Shown: positions 11,428-23,894, numbered from the stretch's first letter. The stretch is DNA of 64,000 nt from Phorcus lineatus (GCA_921293015.1 OV121083.1:27458908-27522907), one strand, 5' to 3'. Notes: a model not told the origin generated them from the sequence alone. Made by a program: numbers and translations.

Positions 11428-12048
11428 CAGCTGCATGCCAAAAGTTTGTTCACATACCTCCATATAATAGTGCAAATATCATGTAATTTGAGATGCCTTT
11501 GAGGTATCGTAGCGTTGCGAAAAACAAACGTATAATATTGAATTTTCAATACATATATGCAGATCCATTCTTCTTTAAGGCATATCTTAATCGTACCCCA
11601 CAATTACCCGTAAGAGTTTTGTCAGGTCATCGAAGTGACCAGGGGTCAAAATTCCGAAAACACTAATTTTTATTTTTCTCAATAAAATCCTTTATAAGTT
11701 ATCACCTTCTTAAAAAATACGTCAAGTTTGTACCTTAGCACAAAGTCAATGTTATTATGTTGGTTTTAATCTCAGAGAGTCAATATGGAACATTTTGTTT
11801 GACATTCAACGAAATCTAAATTTCGAAAATGTGACCCCCTCTGTACCAAACTATATGCCAAAATTCGATTTTTTGAACCAGAAACCAGACGATCACAAAA
11901 CAGAGTTCAAGAATTCCACACATTGACAGTGGGTGATCCATTGTCAATTTTGCTGAAGTTATTCTATTGACGTTGAAACGAAACCCAAATTACATGATAT
12001 TTGCACTACGATTCAGTGGTAAGCGAACAAACTTTTGGTATGCAGCTG
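11428..12048. mobile_element. Non-autonomous TA-flanked DNA transposon (MITE-like)
   Basis: Terminal inverted repeats of about 65 bases: the left end starts CAGCTGCATGCCAAAAGTTT and the right end, reverse-complemented, starts CAGCTGCATACCAAAAGTTT. Both run on through GTGCAAATATCATGTAATTT with about 80% identity overall. Each end is bordered by TA (11426-11427 and 12049-12050), the target duplicated by Tc1/mariner elements. The 621-bp element encodes no transposase; the 70-codon minus ORF in its left half is not transposase-like. It probably moved using an enzyme supplied elsewhere. Confidence 0.85.
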
Positions 12049-12059
12049 TACAATGACCT

Positions 12060-12828
12060 TAAAATTAATAATCTGTCAATTTCCTCTATACGGTAATGTA
12101 TTATCTACGAATGGCTACTTCGAGAAAACTACTTTCTCCACATACAGTATGATGTATTTGTTAACATATATATTAGCTTTATTGTGATGTTTTGATCTGG
12201 TTTATGTATGATGTCAATATTTAAACATTTGAATTTATTGGCGCTAAAGCATATTTTGTTATATAAATACAGGAAAACGAGTGCTACCAGCAGTTCTAAA
12301 AAAGAAATGACCAAGTTCAATTAAACTACACGAATCCATTTGCCTAAATAAAATGACTAAAGGGTGTTTGCACTAAAATGGCCGCAAGGAGACAGACCTT
12401 GTTTTTCGAATTCGGAAAATTGAGTTGACAATCCTGTTATGACAATATATTGACATAAACCAACAATGGGGACAATTCATTAAACAAAACGTAAAAACGT
12501 ACTACAGTGCCTTTAATAACCTGATAACATTTTAAGCGGGTTGCCTGTCACCCAATCTAAGAACCCAGCACATTAAGTTATTGTTTGACAGCTGTTACAA
12601 TCTAGCAATTATTTAACTGCAGGGAAAATTAGATAATTATGAAACATTGCAAAAAGTTTCACATATCATGCAATATTTTGTTAAAATATTTTCATAATGA
12701 TATTTGCCAAGATTGCGTGACAACATAAAATTATTTCCATTAAACAATTTTTTAATGTTACCCAAATGATTGGTTTAATAACTATAAGTCGACGTTTATG
12801 ACAGGCCATTGTTGATCTTGATAAACCT
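12060..12828. other. No feature recognised
   Basis: AT-rich, no supported exon or repeat. Confidence 0.4.
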
Positions 12829-13070
12829 AAAGTATGACAAGGGCTTGCTTCTTTGTTCTGTGCGGAACACAGGCGTGATCCTTATCAGGAATAACAAATT
12901 ACTCCCTCCAATTATTGAAAGTGTCGGTTTTGTTTAATTTTCCTTATTACTCACAATCACTTGATATCACAAGTGCTCTGTGCAAAATCAAATTAAGTCA
13001 TTCTGTCTCTTAAGAGTCAACCGAATTCCATCACAATGATCCGTTGAGATATGATTAGATAAATGAATTA
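12829..13070. repeat. Island VI, copy A (paired with 33455-33690)
   Basis: Shared phrases: ACACAGGCGTGATC, GAAAGTGTCGGTTTWGTTTAA, CAATCACTTGATAT and GAATTCCATCACARTRATCYG. The right end in B (33640) and in an extra partial copy at 14140-14200 has a textbook acceptor (TTTCTTTGCAG, TCTCTCCTTGCAG). The following phase-0 frame reads STEFHHNDPLRY here and SIEFHHSNLLRY in B. Differences in that frame are nearly all non-synonymous, so purifying selection is not shown. Confidence 0.5.
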
Positions 13071-13089
13071 GCTGAGCCGAAAAATGCGT

Positions 13090-14135
13090 CCATAATTGAA
13101 ATGAGAAAGGCAGTCAATTTCGGAATTTGTTAAATGATTTGAGTTGTGTTTTATCTGTGAACGATTGTTTCAAATATGGAACTATTAAATATTGGCATGA
13201 TTAATCTTAACATCTTAATAGTGTTCACATATGGGACAGAGTGTGAATATTTATACCCATGGTGCAATCAATAGTTGACTCGTTTTTTGGCTCCTTCACA
13301 ATAGAATAAATAGCTTTATCAAAGATAATGAATTGTTCATGCTAAATGACCCTCCTTATGTGCATATATGACAGAAATAGCTAGCTTAAAACTATCTTCA
13401 GAGATTGAAATGAAAATAAATCGCCGGTGTAGTATTAAATTCTGAGACCCGGAATACTGCATTCCACCATTAGTGTTGATATTTGACATTTAAACCATGT
13501 ACTGTAATGTCAATGAGATGCTGTGTTTTAGATTTTACAAATTCATATTTTGGATCACCGCAAACATTTACAGAAATGGTAGAAGCATTCTGGAGATAAT
13601 TTTCATCGGGTAGTTAAAATCCTGGGGAAATGATTTGTAATGGTGATTTTACACTAAAACTAAGAGATCGTCCTCTTCAAAAGTATAAAAAAAATCAACA
13701 TTATTTGGATAACCAACGACACTGTCACAGAAAAGTGGTACAATAATGTAGCTGTTGCAAAGTTCCGACGTAGCAAACAGTAATTTCATAAAATGGGACG
13801 CAACTCTTCTTTATACACATTGTTTCCCATACAAACATAATCAACTTTAATTTTAACATTTATCTTTCAAGGCCTCATATTTTTTTTATTGAATGACATC
13901 TCGCCTTAGAAATCTATTTTAGTAAAGGTTTTATTCTATATATGGCAACTCTTGACATTGTGGTCACCCTAATAAGATATTCACTGCCACGGATGTCAAG
14001 ATTTCCTTTTTTCTGCTGACCTGAAAACGTGTAATAATCCAAAGCGTAAATTTAAGAGACAAATTGTAGGACTTGCCAGGCCAATAGTAGTTTGCAATAC
14101 AAGACCATTTGATGAATTCGTGAAATTTATTTCCG
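13090..14135. other. No feature recognised
   Basis: AT-rich, with only short chance ORFs. Confidence 0.4.
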
Positions 14136-14139
14136 AAAG

Positions 14140-14280
14140 TCATGGAATTCAATTAAGTCATTTGTCTCTCCTTGCAGTCAATAGTTCTCCAATATAGTGA
14201 ACTTTTGGGTATCAGGTTTATCAATTTAAAGATCAGATCAAGTGTTCTTAACAATGTATCCAATCATCCCATGCGGTCGA
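14140..14280 (+). CDS. Partial third copy of island VI with exon-like frame
   Basis: After the acceptor TCTCTCCTTGCAG (ending at 14177) phase 0 is open for 34 codons (start SIVLQYSELLGIRF), then TGA. The first bases match island VI. It could be a terminal exon or a chance frame. Confidence 0.25.
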
Positions 14281-14505
14281 TGTGAATTTCTAATATAACG
14301 ATGTTTCGTTGGGAATGAATGCCTGTCTTTTTTAAAGTTTTAGTTAATTTGAAGAATGTTTAGGCATAAAAGACAGTTGATAAGGAAATAAATATATAAA
14401 TAATGGGTTGATTTGGCTGACTATTGTGTACGTGTAGCAAACAAATAGAAACAATTGAATGGTTGAACTAAATGCGTGTGAAATTTGGATATATGTTATT
14501 TCAAG

Positions 14506-14709
14506 GTTGATGATTTAAAGTTATTTGAAAAGAAAAATAAATATTGCAAAGCAATTCCTTGTTGGAAAATCAATTGTCGGTGGTATAGAAAATATGTTCC
14601 TTCATATTGTTATACTAAGTGTTCGGGAGTTGAGAGCAAGCGGTTTATGCCTTTCCCTGCAATTGTAGATTTGAATCCATCAGAACAAACCCAAGAATAT
14701 ATGTACTAA
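14506..14709 (+). CDS. Terminal exon of an unknown Cys-rich protein
   Basis: The acceptor (ATATATGTTATTTCAAG) is followed by 67 open codons and TAA; the other two entry phases stop at once. It begins VDDLKLFEKKNKYC and has five cysteines spaced C-x4-C-x4-C-x10-C-x3-C at exon positions 14-39, followed by an acidic and polar tail (DLNPSEQTQEYMY). The Cys cluster with many K, R, Y and W residues suggests a small secreted disulphide-bonded domain. Upstream exons were not identified. No family is recognised; the name is descriptive only. Confidence 0.45.
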   Translation, partial: VDDLKLFEKKNKYCKAIPCWKINCRWYRKYVPSYCYTKCSGVESKRFMPFPAIVDLNPSEQTQEYMY

Positions 14710-14929
14710 TGGAAAAAGTGGTATCACATAAAATAACTTCGATAGATTTTTCAAGATTCATAACATAAAACTTATGCTGTGGTGTTACTTATCACTCTGG
14801 TTCTGCAACGCGTTTCGTAACAGACATCGACTCTTGAGCTTGTAGTGAGTGATCCAGTTTAACTTGTTGTAAGCAATTATTTCAGTATTTAACACGCGTG
14901 TGTTGCCTTACAAAAGAGAGTAAATAGCA

Positions 14930-15130
14930 GGGAGAAAGAAAGATGGCGGCGAAAAGAACGATATACTGACTTTAGACCTGTTCGACTTGGTCGTCTGTGA
15001 ACAAAAAGAAAATGCTTAATTCCTTACGGTTTGGGTTCGAAAACTTCCGTTTACCAGGGCTAAATCTGTACTGTACTGTAACGCCCTCTATTTGAATAAG
15101 CCAATGAAATTGCAATGTCGATTAGATCTG
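14930..15130 (+). promoter_or_regulatory. Promoter-like segment with YY1-type and CCAAT words
   Basis: AAGATGGCGGC at about 14940-14950 matches the YY1/initiation element often seen at metazoan start sites, and GCCAATGAAAT lies at about 15100. GC content rises locally. The ATG here opens only seven codons. Could also be chance. Confidence 0.2.
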
Positions 15131-15716
15131 TGAACCTCTGAAAAAAACACGCTATAAAACGCTAACACTTTCTTCTTCACAGAAAGTCAGGATAGAATAT
15201 CTATTGGATATTTTTAATTCGAGACCATGAGCAAGCGCTGAAATCAACCTTTTTAAACTCAGCGTAAGCAAACATATCACTTTCTTATTAATGCCTTTTT
15301 ATTGGACTATTGTTTCACATTAAAACGCAAGGGCGGAAAATCTATTAAAACTTTCCTGATAAAAAGTTCCAAGAGTAGTTTTTGAAGCCCTGAGTAAGAG
15401 GTTGGGATCGGTTGGAATGTAGAAATGGATGCCAATTTCCCGACAAGAACAGGACCAGCATTAAGTAGGTGTCGAATTAATAGTATTTGACTCGAGGTTT
15501 CCCTGTGAAGAGCTAATTCAGACAAACTTATCCATACACTGTCTCGCCTAAGCTTAACTTACTGACAGATAAATGACAGATATAGAATACCATTGCTCCA
15601 TTTCTGTTCTTGTTTAATAGGGTATATTGTATTTGCTTCTGATGATGACAATTTGGAACAATTTACTGGTGAAGATTTTTGTCTCAATAGTTTAATTTCC
15701 TGGATATTTGTTTCAG

Positions 15717-15863
15717 ACAAACGAATTGTGCGGTCTGCGCGCAAGATGTCAGTTTGTCAATTCAGAGGACGTGCACCAGTTTACCTACTCCTTTGCTACT
15801 CTAGATAAGTTGTATTTAATTGTTATCAATTTTGCGAGTTTGCTTTTAAGAAAGAAAACTTAA
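15717..15863 (+). CDS. Candidate terminal exon with SED-x2-QFTY motif
   Basis: A strong acceptor (GGATATTTGTTTCAG) is followed in phase 0 by 48 codons and TAA: TNELCGLRARCQFVNSEDVH, then QFTYSFATLDK, then a hydrophobic stretch (LYLIVINFASLLL) ending RKKT. At 45319 another acceptor-framed segment contains C-x3-SEDHRQFTY, where the five codons for D, Q, F, T and Y differ from these only at third positions. That is good evidence both once encoded protein. The C-terminal hydrophobic run could be a membrane anchor. A phase-1 reading (KRIVRSARKMSVCQF) is also open to TAA at 15808. Confidence 0.45.
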   Translation, partial: TNELCGLRARCQFVNSEDVHQFTYSFATLDKLYLIVINFASLLLRKKT

Positions 15864-15869
15864 TTATTA

Positions 15870-17145
15870 TGAAACAGCTATTAATCTTTTTATGTCTTAG
15901 ACATATAAATGTTTAATATTTATGTTACTTATATATGAAATACTTGTTTATATTTTTCTAAAACATATAGTATTAAACACGGCCAAGATTGAATTACATC
16001 TCATCTATTTTCTGTCATGTATTGAGAGATGAATCTAAACTAAAATCCATTTTAGACCATCAACAATGCTTCTTCATAATGACATTAGAGGCATTTGAAA
16101 TATGTTGTCTTTTAGTTTAAAGGTCTATTAGCCTATAAAAAGAATGTGTCTTTCTTAAATCTCAAGTTGTATTTAGAATATCGATTGTATGCAATTATAT
16201 TTTTAAAAATCCAAAAAAATCAACATTGAAAATTTTTTAATCGAAAAGTAGTTATACTAATGTTTTAAAAGGTTCATGTGACTAATTAGATGTTAGTCCT
16301 ACACCTTTTAGAACTTATAAACATGACCTGACGTAATTTGTATCAAATTCATCAATGACAATCAATTTCCTTAACAAAAAAGAAAAAGGCTTGACATACA
16401 CTAAAGTTCATGATAATGTGAAAATCTTTTATTTGTCTTTCTTTCGCTTACTGTTTCGTGCTAATAAGTCTCTTTAATTCAATTTTATGTATTATTAAGA
16501 TAAATTTTGGGAAGTTCAGTTTAAAAATATTTTCATATAACTTGACATCTCGATGCATTTAGATGTTTGCCTTTTCAATCAAGGTTTTAGGTGTCAATTT
16601 TTACAGGTTATGACATGCAAATAGTCAATTGTAACAAAAAAGCAATATTTTACTATGAAAAAACACCGGCATGAGATCCAAGTCAACAGTGTAGATTAGG
16701 ATCATTTTCAACTCCCGGGAGATTCGTTGGTAATTACCATTATGGCTTGAAAAATGCCCGATAGTGCATTGTCCTTCCAAAACGTTCTGTTATTCTTGAT
16801 AATCCACAGCTTTGTTCAAACAATTAAACTGTCAAACTGTGTGAACGTTTAAGACTCGGTTGTCTGAACGATTCAGGTTCAGTTACTATATTATATAGTA
16901 AAATGAGTTTGTTTGGACGAAATTGTTATCAAGGTTTGGATTGCACTTTTTTTACACTTACTATTTGAAAATTTAACGAATTCTTAAATATCATTTGATC
17001 CTTCTTTGTTTCCTTAAATTCTGAGGTACATATATCCTCCTCAGTCAGGCACATCTAATATTCATTAAAATCTTACATTCATGCAAGTAAGACATTAATA
17101 CTGTATCTGTCTGGTACACAACACTTCAACTGCTGACTGATTTGG
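15870..17145. other. No feature recognised
   Basis: Strongly AT-rich with no splice-framed coding segment. Confidence 0.4.
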
Positions 17146-17149
17146 TCAT

Positions 17150-17400
17150 TGTGGTTACAGAATAACGATGTTATGTTTGAGAAAGTCTAACAAGTCCCTG
17201 TATATCATACCAAAATGAGCATCATGATGGGAAGTCTTGGGTAACAATGTTTGTCTCGATTGTCTCATTGTTCAATCAGACAAATCAATCATCCTGATTA
17301 TTTACTGTCTGATCAGGCTCAAACTGCTGGCATTTCAAAGGACAGTTATAGACTCCAATTATTGACTCGGCATAACACATAATCAAGTTTTGTGATCAAC
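17150..17400 (-). pseudogene. Island VII, copy A: decayed promoter and first exon
   Basis: Minus-strand counterpart of 37040-37340. It keeps AATAATTGGAGTCTATAACT (TATA-like), CAGACAGTAAATA and GAGACAAACATTG. The initiator ATG of copy B reads TTG here and the following frame is shifted, so the signal-peptide-like exon is broken. Confidence 0.5.
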
Positions 17401-17409
17401 CCACAAGTA

Positions 17410-19630
17410 CTTGTTGAAATGTCCCCAATAAATTTTCAATAGTTTCATTTAAACATTATCCTTTGCACATGGGCCTTACAGAAACAGGTGGAGAAGTGCA
17501 TGCGAAATAGTTACAAAAAATACCTCACTACATGTTTTATAGAAAATTGACATTACCAAAACTAACAAATCCAGTCTTTTCATCCGCTACATTATAATTG
17601 CAAGGAAGATAAAGTAAAATGGATAATAATTCAAATTGCTAGTGACCAATTAGTGCTGTGTCAATGCATAAATCATATGCATTTAGATTAGTATTTTCCA
17701 AAAGAATAATTAACATTAGGCATGCAACCTTCTCAACATATATTTCAAATATATTCCTAAATTTGTTTACTTAGATGAAATACACTTTTTAAATGAAAGC
17801 AAGAGTTTATGTCGAGGTTTTTTTTTATCACGAACGGAAGGTCAGTATGTTTAACGAAAAGTTATATCTCACAAAAGTAAAAAACTACTTATATTTCATT
17901 GGTGGCAAAGTCTTCAGCGTTGCTACAACGTTTCATTCATTTGATTTTTCTTCACAAACCAGTCAAATGCGCTTCAAATGTGAAACGTTCGATATTCTAA
18001 ATATTTATTAATGGAAGATTAATCAATTAGCACTGTGTTTAAGTGGCAACCTCAGTTGTGTCAGACATAATTATATGCTTTGTTTGAGGAACAAGAAACG
18101 TGTTTTATTTAAGCTCCTTTAGTATACAAAGAAAACTAAATCACGAGTTGTGAATTTCAGCCTAAATTTGTCGGAATGTTTTGCAGCAAAAAAACTTTCA
18201 TTTGAAGGGCAAAAACCTGAGTTAACTATGCAAAGTTACATAGCTGACATTATTGGTTGTTTTAAAGCTCGAAAGGATATAATTGACTATTCTCTGGTGA
18301 CATAACGTTTAACGCTTTATCAATAATCAGACGAAATGAACTAATTTAGATGTATGACATATGAAAGTGGTTGTTGTTCTCTTATATTCTCATACAAATG
18401 TATAAGTGAGGTTTTTTAAAGTTAATTGTCTAAATGTCAGCGTCCAATCATTATAAAGCAGGAAACTGACATTGTTACATCAAAAGCACGTGATTTTTTT
18501 TCTGATGACGAATATATTTTTTCTGATGACGAATGTATTGCAATATTCAGCTACATTAGTGATAGGTTTTTGATGTTCATTCTTAAATTAAAATGAAATC
18601 GATCCTGTGTCACACAATAGTACAAATTCATAAATATAAAATTTTAAGAAATAAAAACCAGTGCCTATTTTACAAAGAGATTTAACCATAAAAACTCATT
18701 TACATAAAAAAGGTATTTTCTTCAATACATTATTTTGTTTTGATCATAACATGATATTTAACCTCTTCCTCAAAGTTAGATAACTTTTAATTGCTAAAAA
18801 CTAATGCTAAAGCAACAGGATTAAATACTTCTTTTTCATAGCGATACATCAGTGTCATTTAATTATTCTCAAGGGATTTACATGTTCGACATGAATATTC
18901 ATGTGGATAATTAACTATCAATTACTACATTTCACTGAATTCAAACACTGTTTAAAAAACCCGAAATGAAATCATTTTAGCAAACGCATAAAGAAAACAT
19001 AAATATGTATTTTGAATCATTGCTGCATGCATTCTACATTCCTCAGGGACAATGAAACACAATCGTGAAGTCATTATTTCTCGGTATTTTTGCAGATCTA
19101 GAGTAAACTACCTTTTAAAATGTTTGCCTCACGGATTTGAGGAATTTGTTCAATGTCATATATTCTGTTATTTAGAACGTTCGCTTTCATGAGATTTACA
19201 TAATCAACCATTTTATAAATTTCGAAGCAAGTTTAGCTTGAGACCTTAATAAAAACATGTATCAAGTATAGATAAAATGTCAACATGGTTTAACTGAATA
19301 CAGATGACACCATAATTACAACAAACCATTTGATGAATTTAGAATAAATATTATTTTATGAAAGTAATGTTTTACATCATCATATTAAACATAATTTTAT
19401 AAGATTTGAAATTACTATTAAGCAGATAAGCTGGTCAACTGTCGGAGTTAACAAAAGACAAATACACAAAACAACAGGGACAACTTTAGAGACATCGATT
19501 TTATTTGCCTGTGGGTTTCCTTAAAGTGAATTCTAACAATGCGTCTCATTTTATCATTAACTTTCGCGACACCACCCTGACGACAAACATGACGACTCGC
19601 AAATAAAGTTAACAAGTTACACAGTAAAAC
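17410..19630. other. No gene recognised; one 21-base tandem repeat
   Basis: AT-rich. TCTGATGACGAAT occurs at 18501-18513 and again at 18522-18534, a two-unit tandem of period 21. The ORF at 17793-18011 has no splice or conservation support. Confidence 0.4.
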
Positions 19631-19639
19631 TAAAATTAG

Positions 19640-19860
19640 TTTCCCCTCTCAGTCAGACAATCTTAACATAGACACCAACAATAGACTACTGTTTGCTTTC
19701 ATCTCTTTTTGTTATTGCAATTGGGTTTGCCTTACACGTCACCGACAAAGATGCTAATTACCAAGCTGAAAGTACGCCCAAGTCAATTCTAAATTGCTAT
19801 CTAAATCAGCCACGTCTGCAAATCTTTTACGTAACATTTAAGATATTCGTACTCACAAAT
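19640..19860 (+). pseudogene. Island VIII, copy A: relic of first exon of the B-type small gene
   Basis: Paired with 41277-41470. Both begin CTCAGTCAGACAATCTTA (a TCAGT initiator-like word). The frame that in B starts MNNGLLVAFILF reads here as NNRLLFAFISF, but the ATG has become ACC. The hydrophobic core is kept while the start is gone, so this copy is probably dead or starts elsewhere. Confidence 0.5.
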
Positions 19861-21290
19861 TTACCCTTCAGATCTAATCACGCTCAGAAATAACATCTTT
19901 ATTAGTCTTAAGTATCAGTATCAGTAAAAAAAACCACTTTCATCTACATTTTGCTTCATCTGTCCTCTTTAAAACTTTGAATAGAGAACAATTAAATTGT
20001 TAATTTTTCATACGTCAATGTATAGCAGGTCCTCCATACTTTACCAGGTCGTTTTTAAATTCCCTGCTGGGATGTTGTTTAGTTACAAAAAAGGAAATCA
20101 GGAAAGTTCTCACTTGTAATTAGCCATGAAGGATTTCATGGGCCATTACTCTGTTTCAAAGAATCCAACAAATTTCATAAACATGAAACTGAAAATTTGC
20201 AACAGAATAAATGTATGTCTTCGATGAGGAAGATTTTTACACGAACATTGCTTCTAAGGATTTTAGTGTTGGGGAAACTAAATCATGAATGGGGATATAA
20301 TGGATGATTGTTGGGAAAGAAACTAATGTTAAACTTGCCTAGATTGTTCTGAAGTGAGTTCATATGTTTACGAATATCTTCGTAGATTAGCCAAATATGA
20401 TAGATAAAAATGTTAATTGTATACTTATAAACAAACATATTCCTTCATTTTTGTGTTTTTAAAGAATAAGTTTAAAGGGATGATTATATATAAATCTTTT
20501 ACACCTTTTGGGTCAAAAGAGAAACTGTGATCGAGGCCATATTTTGCAACCTCCACACTTTAAAACGAATCATGTTTCTGTTTGTAAATTCAAAGAAAAA
20601 GGAAAATTAAATATCTGAATAATTTTAACAATAAACATTTTACTTGTACTCAAACTGATTCAATAATATCACCAGACATTAAATATGTATTTGTCATTGA
20701 TTAAAATTCAAATATAGAACCATATTTTTCAAGACAGAAATATTTTTTGTTACATATAATGGGTTTCAGTGTTCAGTGTTCAATATTCATACTAGTAATG
20801 TTTTGCATGTTCGAGCATTGTCTCCTCGGAGAAATGAGAAGAAATCTTGCATAACTACTAATCGGAAAATTTAATGTTGTCGATGCATCAGCCCATTGAA
20901 ACTTAATTGCACTGCAATCACAGACAAAAAAGCACTTTAAGTTAGATCACTCAGTGTATAAAATCCTTCCTTATGGAATTAGATTTTAAAGGTTCATAAG
21001 TTTCATTGTATTGTGGTCCTTCCGAGGAAAACGCGAGTCAATCGATTGGTTATACATATTAATGCATAATAAAGTTAATAAGTGCATGCAGATGGAAAAA
21101 AATTGCGGTATTATAAAAGTAGATACATGTTACATTGCCAAACTATAATAGAGCACATTTAAACATGATATGATGCGAGAGATATTATCAAATTATGTTT
21201 TTAATTCTGGCATACCACGAGTGAGAGAAATGAATGGGAGTGTCTGTTTTTCTATCAAAGATATATGAATTCATTTAATCTGTTTTAATT
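19861..21290. other. Island IX at 20085-20200, otherwise no feature
   Basis: About 20085-20200 pairs with 43825-43930 (AAAAAGGAAATCA, CCATTACTCTRYTTCAAAGAA, ACATGAAAC). I looked for the A equivalent of the 41645 exon here and saw no clear one. Confidence 0.4.
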
Positions 21291-21298
21291 GTTTTCAG

Positions 21299-21375
21299 TT
21301 GTTTCTCAAATGCTATTATGTTTTGTAAAAGTCCAATGTCAGTTGTCCTTCTCTGGAAAGTTAATTCCGATATAA
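21299..21375 (+). CDS. Candidate terminal exon, phase 1, copy A
   Basis: A strong acceptor (CTGTTTTAATTGTTTTCAG) is followed by a frame entered after one base: VSQMLLCFVKVQCQLSFSGK and on to TAA, 24 codons. Its position relative to island VIII fits the last exon of the copy B gene (42339-42403), and the phase is the same. The peptide is not clearly similar to B's, so orthology rests on position and phase. Confidence 0.35.
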
Positions 21376-21779
21376 CAAACATTCCACCTTGATTGTTAGA
21401 AGTTCAAAATAATATCTAACAGTTATGGTAATAAGAATTTATATGTCTTGTCTTGATTGGTTTAAACATAGAAAATGATCTTTAATTATTATTGCAAGGA
21501 ATCAGGCATAGTCTTCCATTGCAGGTGGAGCCAACGATTATTTGAAGAGGGATGTTTTGCAATGATGGTAAAGTTGGTACTTTTAAAAGATGTACCAATA
21601 TGAAAGATAATCATAAAGACAGCAATAAAACATTATGTGGTTTGCAAAATATAATCTTGAATTAATTTGTAAATCTTACATAATCTCATGTTTCAGGCAA
21701 AATAATCATTGGTTGTGACTCTGTTAACAACATTGACAATAAAAACGTATCAGAACATACGACTTGATCCTGTTCTGCA

Positions 21780-21925
21780 ACAATTTGTTCAAGAACCCAC
21801 TTCAGCTCACACCTATCAATCAAATTCCCTCTAAACAGAAATAAATAGACACAGGGGAGCCTAAATCAATTCAGTAATCTATGACTCACCCATGGGATTT
21901 GATGTTGATAAGTATTTGCCTTAAC
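21780..21925 (+). promoter_or_regulatory. Promoter-like island I, extra copy
   Basis: CTATCAATCAA, then AAATAAATAGACACAGG (TATA-like, 21839-21855), then GACTCACCCATGGGATTTGATG with the ATG at 21902. From the ATG a 31-codon frame (MLISICLNTGTRAQPWINQI onward) runs to TAA unless spliced at A/GTATTT. Confidence 0.4.
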
Positions 21926-22201
21926 ACAGGGACCCGAGCTCAACCGTGGATAAATCAGATCCAAAGTTTGAAGCTAAGGGATTTACATGATTTGTAAAAG
22001 TAAGATCATTTGCCGTATTCGGGGCCGACTTTCAATTGCCATTTTCAGTGTTATCAAATTGTCACCATATATTGTATTTTTCGATTTAAATCTTAAACGT
22101 TGATTAGTAAGTGACGTTTTTCAAGTAATTTATATCACTGTTGCGTGTTACATGCACACTGATTTGATGTATCTAAATTACCAGTGTTTCCAACTTTCCA
22201 G

Positions 22202-22229
22202 TATCGTGTACAGCTGCTTAACTTCATCA
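22202..22229 (+). CDS. Candidate micro-exon
   Basis: The acceptor CCAACTTTCCAG and donor TCATCA/GTAGGT frame 28 bases (phase 0 in, 1 out: YRVQLLNFI). The signals are good but the exon is too short to judge. Confidence 0.2.
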
Positions 22230-22793
22230 GTAGGTTCAGAGACAATTAGAATCCATAATAGCTGTTATGTCTTTGTTAAATGAATAAACGCATTAGTTAA
22301 AAGAAAGACATTCTTCACTTGTGGGAAGATGGTTTAAATAATTTAAAATGTTTAATTACATCGTCTTCCAACAATATCCGAATATCAATCTTCAGCTACA
22401 CACTATTTGAGAAAATTAATTTGAAAAAAAGCTGCTGAAATTATTCATAAGCTAAATTTATCCATTCTTTAATGTTTTCTGTTTGTAACTGCTTTGAAAG
22501 CTTCTTGTGACATTTTAATCCTTGCAATATTTTTACCTTCACAAAAGTCGATAGTTATGTGAAATACACTGGGACATCAGTAAATATTTAATGAATTTCA
22601 TAATGTTTACTCTTGACACTGACTGACCATGAATTATTTAAATAAGTCTATTTATATCTGCTTGTTTCCCACTTTATCAAATAAAATAAATGTTTAGCAC
22701 AGTTGAATGATAAGAGGCATATCCTTTTACAGCAAAGGCGAAACAAATTTAATTTAGTATACAGCTGCATTGTTGATATTTTATACACTAGGC

Positions 22794-23021
22794 CTAATCA
22801 CCAATGAATGAGGCAGGAATGGTTTTATGCCACGATCCCTCACCATTTCCCTGGAGACCATCATTTTCCATATTTGATTGAAGCGTAAATCTGACCATTA
22901 GTGTCAATGTGACAGGATCAGTGACCAGTTCCATTACTTCCGGCACCCATGAGACTGGCATTATTATCACCTGAATAGTGTCACCATGCCTTACTGGCTC
23001 TACATTATACACTTTAAACAT
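22794..23021 (-). CDS. Protein-like ORF, unknown
   Basis: Minus strand. 75 codons open from ATG to TAG, GC-richer than the flanks, with alternating hydrophobic/polar residues such as VRHGDTIQVIIMPVSWVPEV and VTLTLMVRFTLQSN, which suggest beta-strands. No signal peptide. Splice sites are unclear. A second frame over the same bases is also protein-like but interrupted by three TGA codons. It could be an intronless small gene, a single exon, or a repeat fragment. Confidence 0.35.
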   Translation of the reverse strand: MFKVYNVEPVRHGDTIQVIIMPVSWVPEVMELVTDPVTLTLMVRFTLQSNMENDGLQGNGEGSWHKTIPASFIGD

Positions 23022-23029
23022 GACTTGAA

Positions 23030-23890
23030 ATACGATCTAAAATCTTTTTGTGTTTTTATTGTGTAAATATTCTGATCCCGGATTACATGACATAGAATCC
23101 GAGTGTCTTTGTTGAACACGTGATTATATAAAGAGCAAATACCAAACAGCTGAAACGGGATTAAGTGTTCACGTTTTGAGTATAAGTTCCAATGCTTCGC
23201 TAAGGAAAGAAAAAGAAAAATGGTTTTATTGCTGTTGAAACGAATTAATGGGTAGTCTTTATATCCATACCTATGGTTACATGTATGGTAATTTATAGGC
23301 AAAGATTTCCATGAAGCATGTTCCTAAAGTACAAACGGGCCAAATGGTCAATGCGCCATCACATGCCACTTGTAGCCATAGATGACCATGTTAATTGTAT
23401 ATGATAGATGTTTTCTTAGACAGAAATGGACGAGCATTCCAAACCTTTTTTAAGTAACTTATTTTGATTTTTTTTAATAGTTATTGGTTTTGAAGACCAT
23501 TGCATTATTTTGAAGCTTCGTAATGAAGAGGTATTCAATAGACAAAACGTAATGAACATAATAACCGTTATGACATCGGAACATTTGTTTCTTTAAAGTT
23601 CAAAATAATTCCTACCTTAACTGCGCAATAAATAATAATTGTGAAAAGGACTACCTATATATAAAAGCTAAAAGATTACTATAAATATATATAAAGGACC
23701 AATTCAATTTGAAACAGAAATATCACATGTAAACCATCTTGAAAAAATCATAAATTATCAAAATATATTTCGATGACAAGAGCAACCATTATGTTCAAGA
23801 TTCTCAGAGAATTAGCTGCAGTGAGGATATTTACAGGATATTCTTTTGGGCATAGCAAGCCGTTTGTAGAATAACCGGGTACCTAAATCA
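23030..23890. other. No feature recognised
   Basis: AT-rich. The 100-codon minus ORF at 23000-23302 overlaps the previous entry and has no conservation or splice support. Confidence 0.4.
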
Positions 23891-23894
23891 CATG

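Noticed and set aside
22200-22760. Second element bounded by TACAGCTGC words, like the 11.4-kb transposon
   Set aside because: CAGCTG is itself a palindrome and both flanking words point the same way; no extended inverted repeat is present.
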